Of a stretch of 6,397 nucleotides of DNA, positions 4,117 to 6,397 are shown piece after piece (position 1 is the first letter of the stretch; each line of letters opens with the position of its first letter). The stretch spans positions 1-6,397 of the forward strand of contig CALAZI010000234.1 of assembly GCA_937895955.1 (NCBI GenBank), in the 5' to 3' direction. Source of the stretch: an uncultured Alphaproteobacteria bacterium (GTDB taxonomy: Bacteria; Pseudomonadota; Alphaproteobacteria; Caulobacterales; Parvularculaceae). Under the pieces are notes generated by a model. That model had not been told where the DNA came from. It worked only from the letters and a program-made list of their open reading frames with translations, and made no database searches. Made by a program: the position numbers and the translations under genes.

Positions 4117-6397
4117 AAATCACGGTGATTGGCGGCGGCCCGGGCGGTCTTTATTTCGCGCTCTTGACGAAAAAGCGAATGAAGGACGCGGTCATCGACA
4201 TCTATGAACAAAACCGCGCCGACGACACGTTCGGCTTCGGCGTCGTTTTTTCCGACGAAACACTCGACGAATTTTTAAGCCGCGATCCGAAATCCTATGA
4301 AATGATCAAGGATCATTTCGCCTATTGGCAGGATATCGTCATCGAGCATGAAGGCGCGCGCACCGTCGTCGGCGGCAACGGTTTCGCCGGCTGCTCAAGA
4401 AAGACGCTGCTCGAACTTCTGCAGAAGCGCTGCCGCGACGAAGGCGTCAATCTTCATTTTGAGACGCATATCGACCCCGCGACATTCGAAAAGCGTTTCG
4501 CCGACAGCGACCTCATCCTCGTCGCCGACGGGGTGAACAGCCAGATTCGCAAAAAATACGAGAGCGAATTCGGCGTCACGCTTGAAAACAAGCGCAACAA
4601 GTTCACCTGGATGGGCTCAACGCGCCCGCTTGACGCCTTCACCTTCTTCTTCCGCAAGACCGACAACGGACATTTCTGCGCGCACACCTATCAATATGAG
4701 CAAGGCGCCTCGACCTGGGTCATCGAAACAACGCCGGAAACCTGGGACGCCTACGGCTTTGAGGGGATGAGCGATGAAGAAAGCGCCGCAACGCTTGAAG
4801 AAGTCTTCGCCGAAGAGTTGGCCGGCCACAAATTGCAGACGAACCGCTCGATCTGGCGGAATTTTCCGAAAATCCAGTGCGCCAAATGGAGCGTCGGCAA
4901 CATCGTCATCCTCGGCGACTGCAAGGCGACGGCGCATTGGTCGATCGGCTCGGGCACCAAGCTCGCGATGGAATGCGCAATTTCCCTTTCGGACGCCGTC
5001 GTCGAAAACGCGCCGAATGTTTCGACCGCCCTCGCCCAATATGAAAAGGAGCGACGCACGCCGGTCGAGGTGACGCAACATAACGCCGAAGTCTCCCTGA
5101 AATGGTTCGAAGACATGCCGATGCATTGGGAGAAGGAGCGCTATGAATTCGCCTTCTCGCTGATGTCGCGCGCAAAAGCGCTCACCTGGGACAATATCAA
5201 GCTGCGCGACGCCGCTTTCCTTGAGAAAGTCGAGGCGGAATTTTACGGCCGCTACGCCCGCGAAACCGGCCGCGATGTCGCGCGCGAAAAGCCGACGCCG
5301 ATGTTCACGCCGTTTTCCTTGCGCGGTCTCACCATCCCCAATCGCGTCGCCATGGCGCCGATGGCGCAATATTCGGCCGTCGACGGCGATCTCACCGATT
5401 GGCACTTTTCACATTACGCCGCGCGCGCTTTCGGCGGCGCGGGGCTCATCTTCACTGAAATGACCTGCCCGACGCCGGATGCCCGCATCACGACCGCCTG
5501 CACAGGCCTCTGGTCCGACAAGCAGGAAGCGGACTGGAAACGGCTTGTCGATTTCATTCACAATTCGACGCCGACAAAGATCGCGCTGCAGCTCGGCCAC
5601 GCCGGCCGTAAGGGTTCGACCAAAACGCCGGCTGAGGGCATGGACATGCCGATGGCGTCAGGCAATTGGCCGCTCTGGTCGGCGTCGCCCATTCCCTATA
5701 TCGAGGGCGTTTCCGCAACGCCCTCTGAAATCACCCGCGCCGAGATGGACAAGGTGCGCGACGCCTTTGTCGCCTCAGCGAGACGCGGCGCGCGCGCCGG
5801 GTTCGATATGCTCGAACTTCACTGCGCGCATGGCTATCTGCTGGCGAGCTTCCTCTCGCCGCTGACGAACCAACGCACGGATGAATATGGCGGAGACGCG
5901 AAAGCGCGCGTCAAATTTCCGCTTGAAGTGTTCGAGGCGATCCGGGCGGTCTGGCCGAAAGAACGGCCGATATCGGTCCGCCTGTCCTGTTCCGACTGGG
6001 CCCCGGACGGCGTCACGCTCGATGACATCCGCATCTACGCCGAAGCTTTCAAGGCCGCGGGCGCCGACATCATTCATTGTTCGTCGGGTGAAACGGTCAA
6101 ATGGCAAAAGCCCGTCTTCGGCCGCATGTGGCAGACGCCATTCGCCGAGTTCGTGAATCATACGGTCGGCATCCCGACCATCGCCGTCGGCGACATCACG
6201 TTGCCGGAACAGGTCAACATGATTGTCGCCGCCGCGCGCGCCGACATGTGTGCGCTCGCGCGCCCGCATCTCAACAACCCGTTCTTCACGCGCCAGGCCG
6301 CCGGCCATTACGGCGTCAGGAACGTCGCCGGCGTTCCGATGGGTTGGCCGGGGCAATTGAAGTCCGGCGAATACCAGCTCTATCGCGAGGCGGAAAA
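4113..6397 (+). CDS. Fused FAD monooxygenase / Old Yellow Enzyme reductase, 2-aminobenzoyl-CoA (or salicylyl-CoA) type; 3' end outside the window
   Basis: 761 residues are visible without a stop; the family is about 770-800 long, so the gene is nearly complete. Residues 1-390 are a flavoprotein aromatic hydroxylase: GGGPGG (7-12) for the ADP part of FAD, E32 ending the second strand, the DG motif at 139-140 (LVADGVNSQIR), and the GD motif at 268-269 (VILGDCKATAHW). Residues 397-761 are an Old-Yellow-Enzyme-type flavin reductase: FTPFSLRGLTIPNR at its start, QLGHAGRKG (493-501), HCAHGYLL (570-577) with H570, H573 and Y575 as the ligand and proton-donor set, and SPLTNQRTDEYGG. In the known Azoarcus evansii enzyme, the first half hydroxylates the ring of 2-aminobenzoyl-CoA with O2 and the second reduces it, destroying aromaticity. 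Salicylyl-CoA 5-hydroxylation is the main alternative. The start overlaps the Rid stop (ATGA); its ribosome site (GGCGGTG, 4101-4107) is weak, so it probably relies on coupling. Confidence 0.88.
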   Translation, partial: MKITVIGGGPGGLYFALLTKKRMKDAVIDIYEQNRADDTFGFGVVFSDETLDEFLSRDPKSYEMIKDHFAYWQDIVIEHEGARTVVGGNGFAGCSRKTLLELLQKRCRDEGVNLHFETHIDPATFEKRFADSDLILVADGVNSQIRKKYESEFGVTLENKRNKFTWMGSTRPLDAFTFFFRKTDNGHFCAHTYQYEQGASTWVIETTPETWDAYGFEGMSDEESAATLEEVFAEELAGHKLQTNRSIWRNFPKIQCAKWSVGNIVILGDCKATAHWSIGSGTKLAMECAISLSDAVVENAPNVSTALAQYEKERRTPVEVTQHNAEVSLKWFEDMPMHWEKERYEFAFSLMSRAKALTWDNIKLRDAAFLEKVEAEFYGRYARETGRDVAREKPTPMFTPFSLRGLTIPNRVAMAPMAQYSAVDGDLTDWHFSHYAARAFGGAGLIFTEMTCPTPDARITTACTGLWSDKQEADWKRLVDFIHNSTPTKIALQLGHAGRKGSTKTPAEGMDMPMASGNWPLWSASPIPYIEGVSATPSEITRAEMDKVRDAFVASARRGARAGFDMLELHCAHGYLLASFLSPLTNQRTDEYGGDAKARVKFPLEVFEAIRAVWPKERPISVRLSCSDWAPDGVTLDDIRIYAEAFKAAGADIIHCSSGETVKWQKPVFGRMWQTPFAEFVNHTVGIPTIAVGDITLPEQVNMIVAAARADMCALARPHLNNPFFTRQAAGHYGVRNVAGVPMGWPGQLKSGEYQLYREAE

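Noticed and set aside
4617..5405. Open frame of 262 codons on the - strand
   Set aside because: It is fully antisense to the fused oxygenase gene, whose motifs are intact across this region. The translation is Arg/Gly/Phe-rich without a known motif.
5775..6356. Open frame of 193 codons on the - strand
   Set aside because: It lies opposite the reductase half of the fused enzyme, including its HCAHGYLL active-site segment, and has no domain signature.

Overview
The window is GC-rich, densely coding DNA in a style typical of Alphaproteobacteria. Codon third positions are mostly G or C, genes share ATGA stop/start overlaps, and the only AT-rich stretch is one promoter. A Hyphomicrobiales-type host (Beijerinckiaceae or Methylocystaceae-like) is a guess from base composition and protein style. 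All recognised genes are on the + strand. I see no RNA genes, mobile elements or CRISPR arrays.

Layout. Positions 1-402 hold the 3' end of a PLP-dependent amino-acid decarboxylase, an unrelated upstream gene. Positions 403-536 are a regulatory gap. It holds an AT-rich promoter (TTGACC, 16 bp, TAAAAT) and two copies of a 15-bp near-palindromic sequence 35 bp apart, one lying over the -10 element. From 537 to the right edge runs one tightly packed six-gene operon: SDR dehydrogenase (537-1274), MarR regulator (1271-1732), crotonase-fold protein (1729-2538), acyl-CoA dehydrogenase (2540-3724), Rid-family protein (3721-4116), and a fused FAD monooxygenase/Old-Yellow-Enzyme protein (4113 to beyond 6397). 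Four of the five junctions are 4-nt ATGA overlaps; the fifth is a 1-nt gap.

How the genes work together. The last gene is the diagnostic one. Its two-part architecture is that of 2-aminobenzoyl-CoA monooxygenase/reductase, a family also annotated as bifunctional salicylyl-CoA 5-hydroxylase/oxidoreductase. Such an enzyme hydroxylates an aromatic CoA thioester with O2 and then reduces the ring, giving a non-aromatic cyclohexene-type CoA ester. The crotonase, acyl-CoA dehydrogenase and SDR are the set expected to open and degrade that ring by beta-oxidation-like steps. The Rid protein suggests a nitrogen-containing (enamine/imine) intermediate, which favours 2-aminobenzoate (anthranilate) over salicylate. 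The MarR protein probably represses the operon from the twin operators and is released by an aryl-CoA or related ligand. The required aryl-CoA ligase is not in the window and may lie to the right.

This kind of pathway is known, for example from Azoarcus evansii, so the operon as a whole is not a new system. The parts most worth testing are a crotonase lacking both usual catalytic glutamates but keeping an aspartate at another known catalytic position, a Rid protein lacking the imine-deaminase arginine, and the twin operator.
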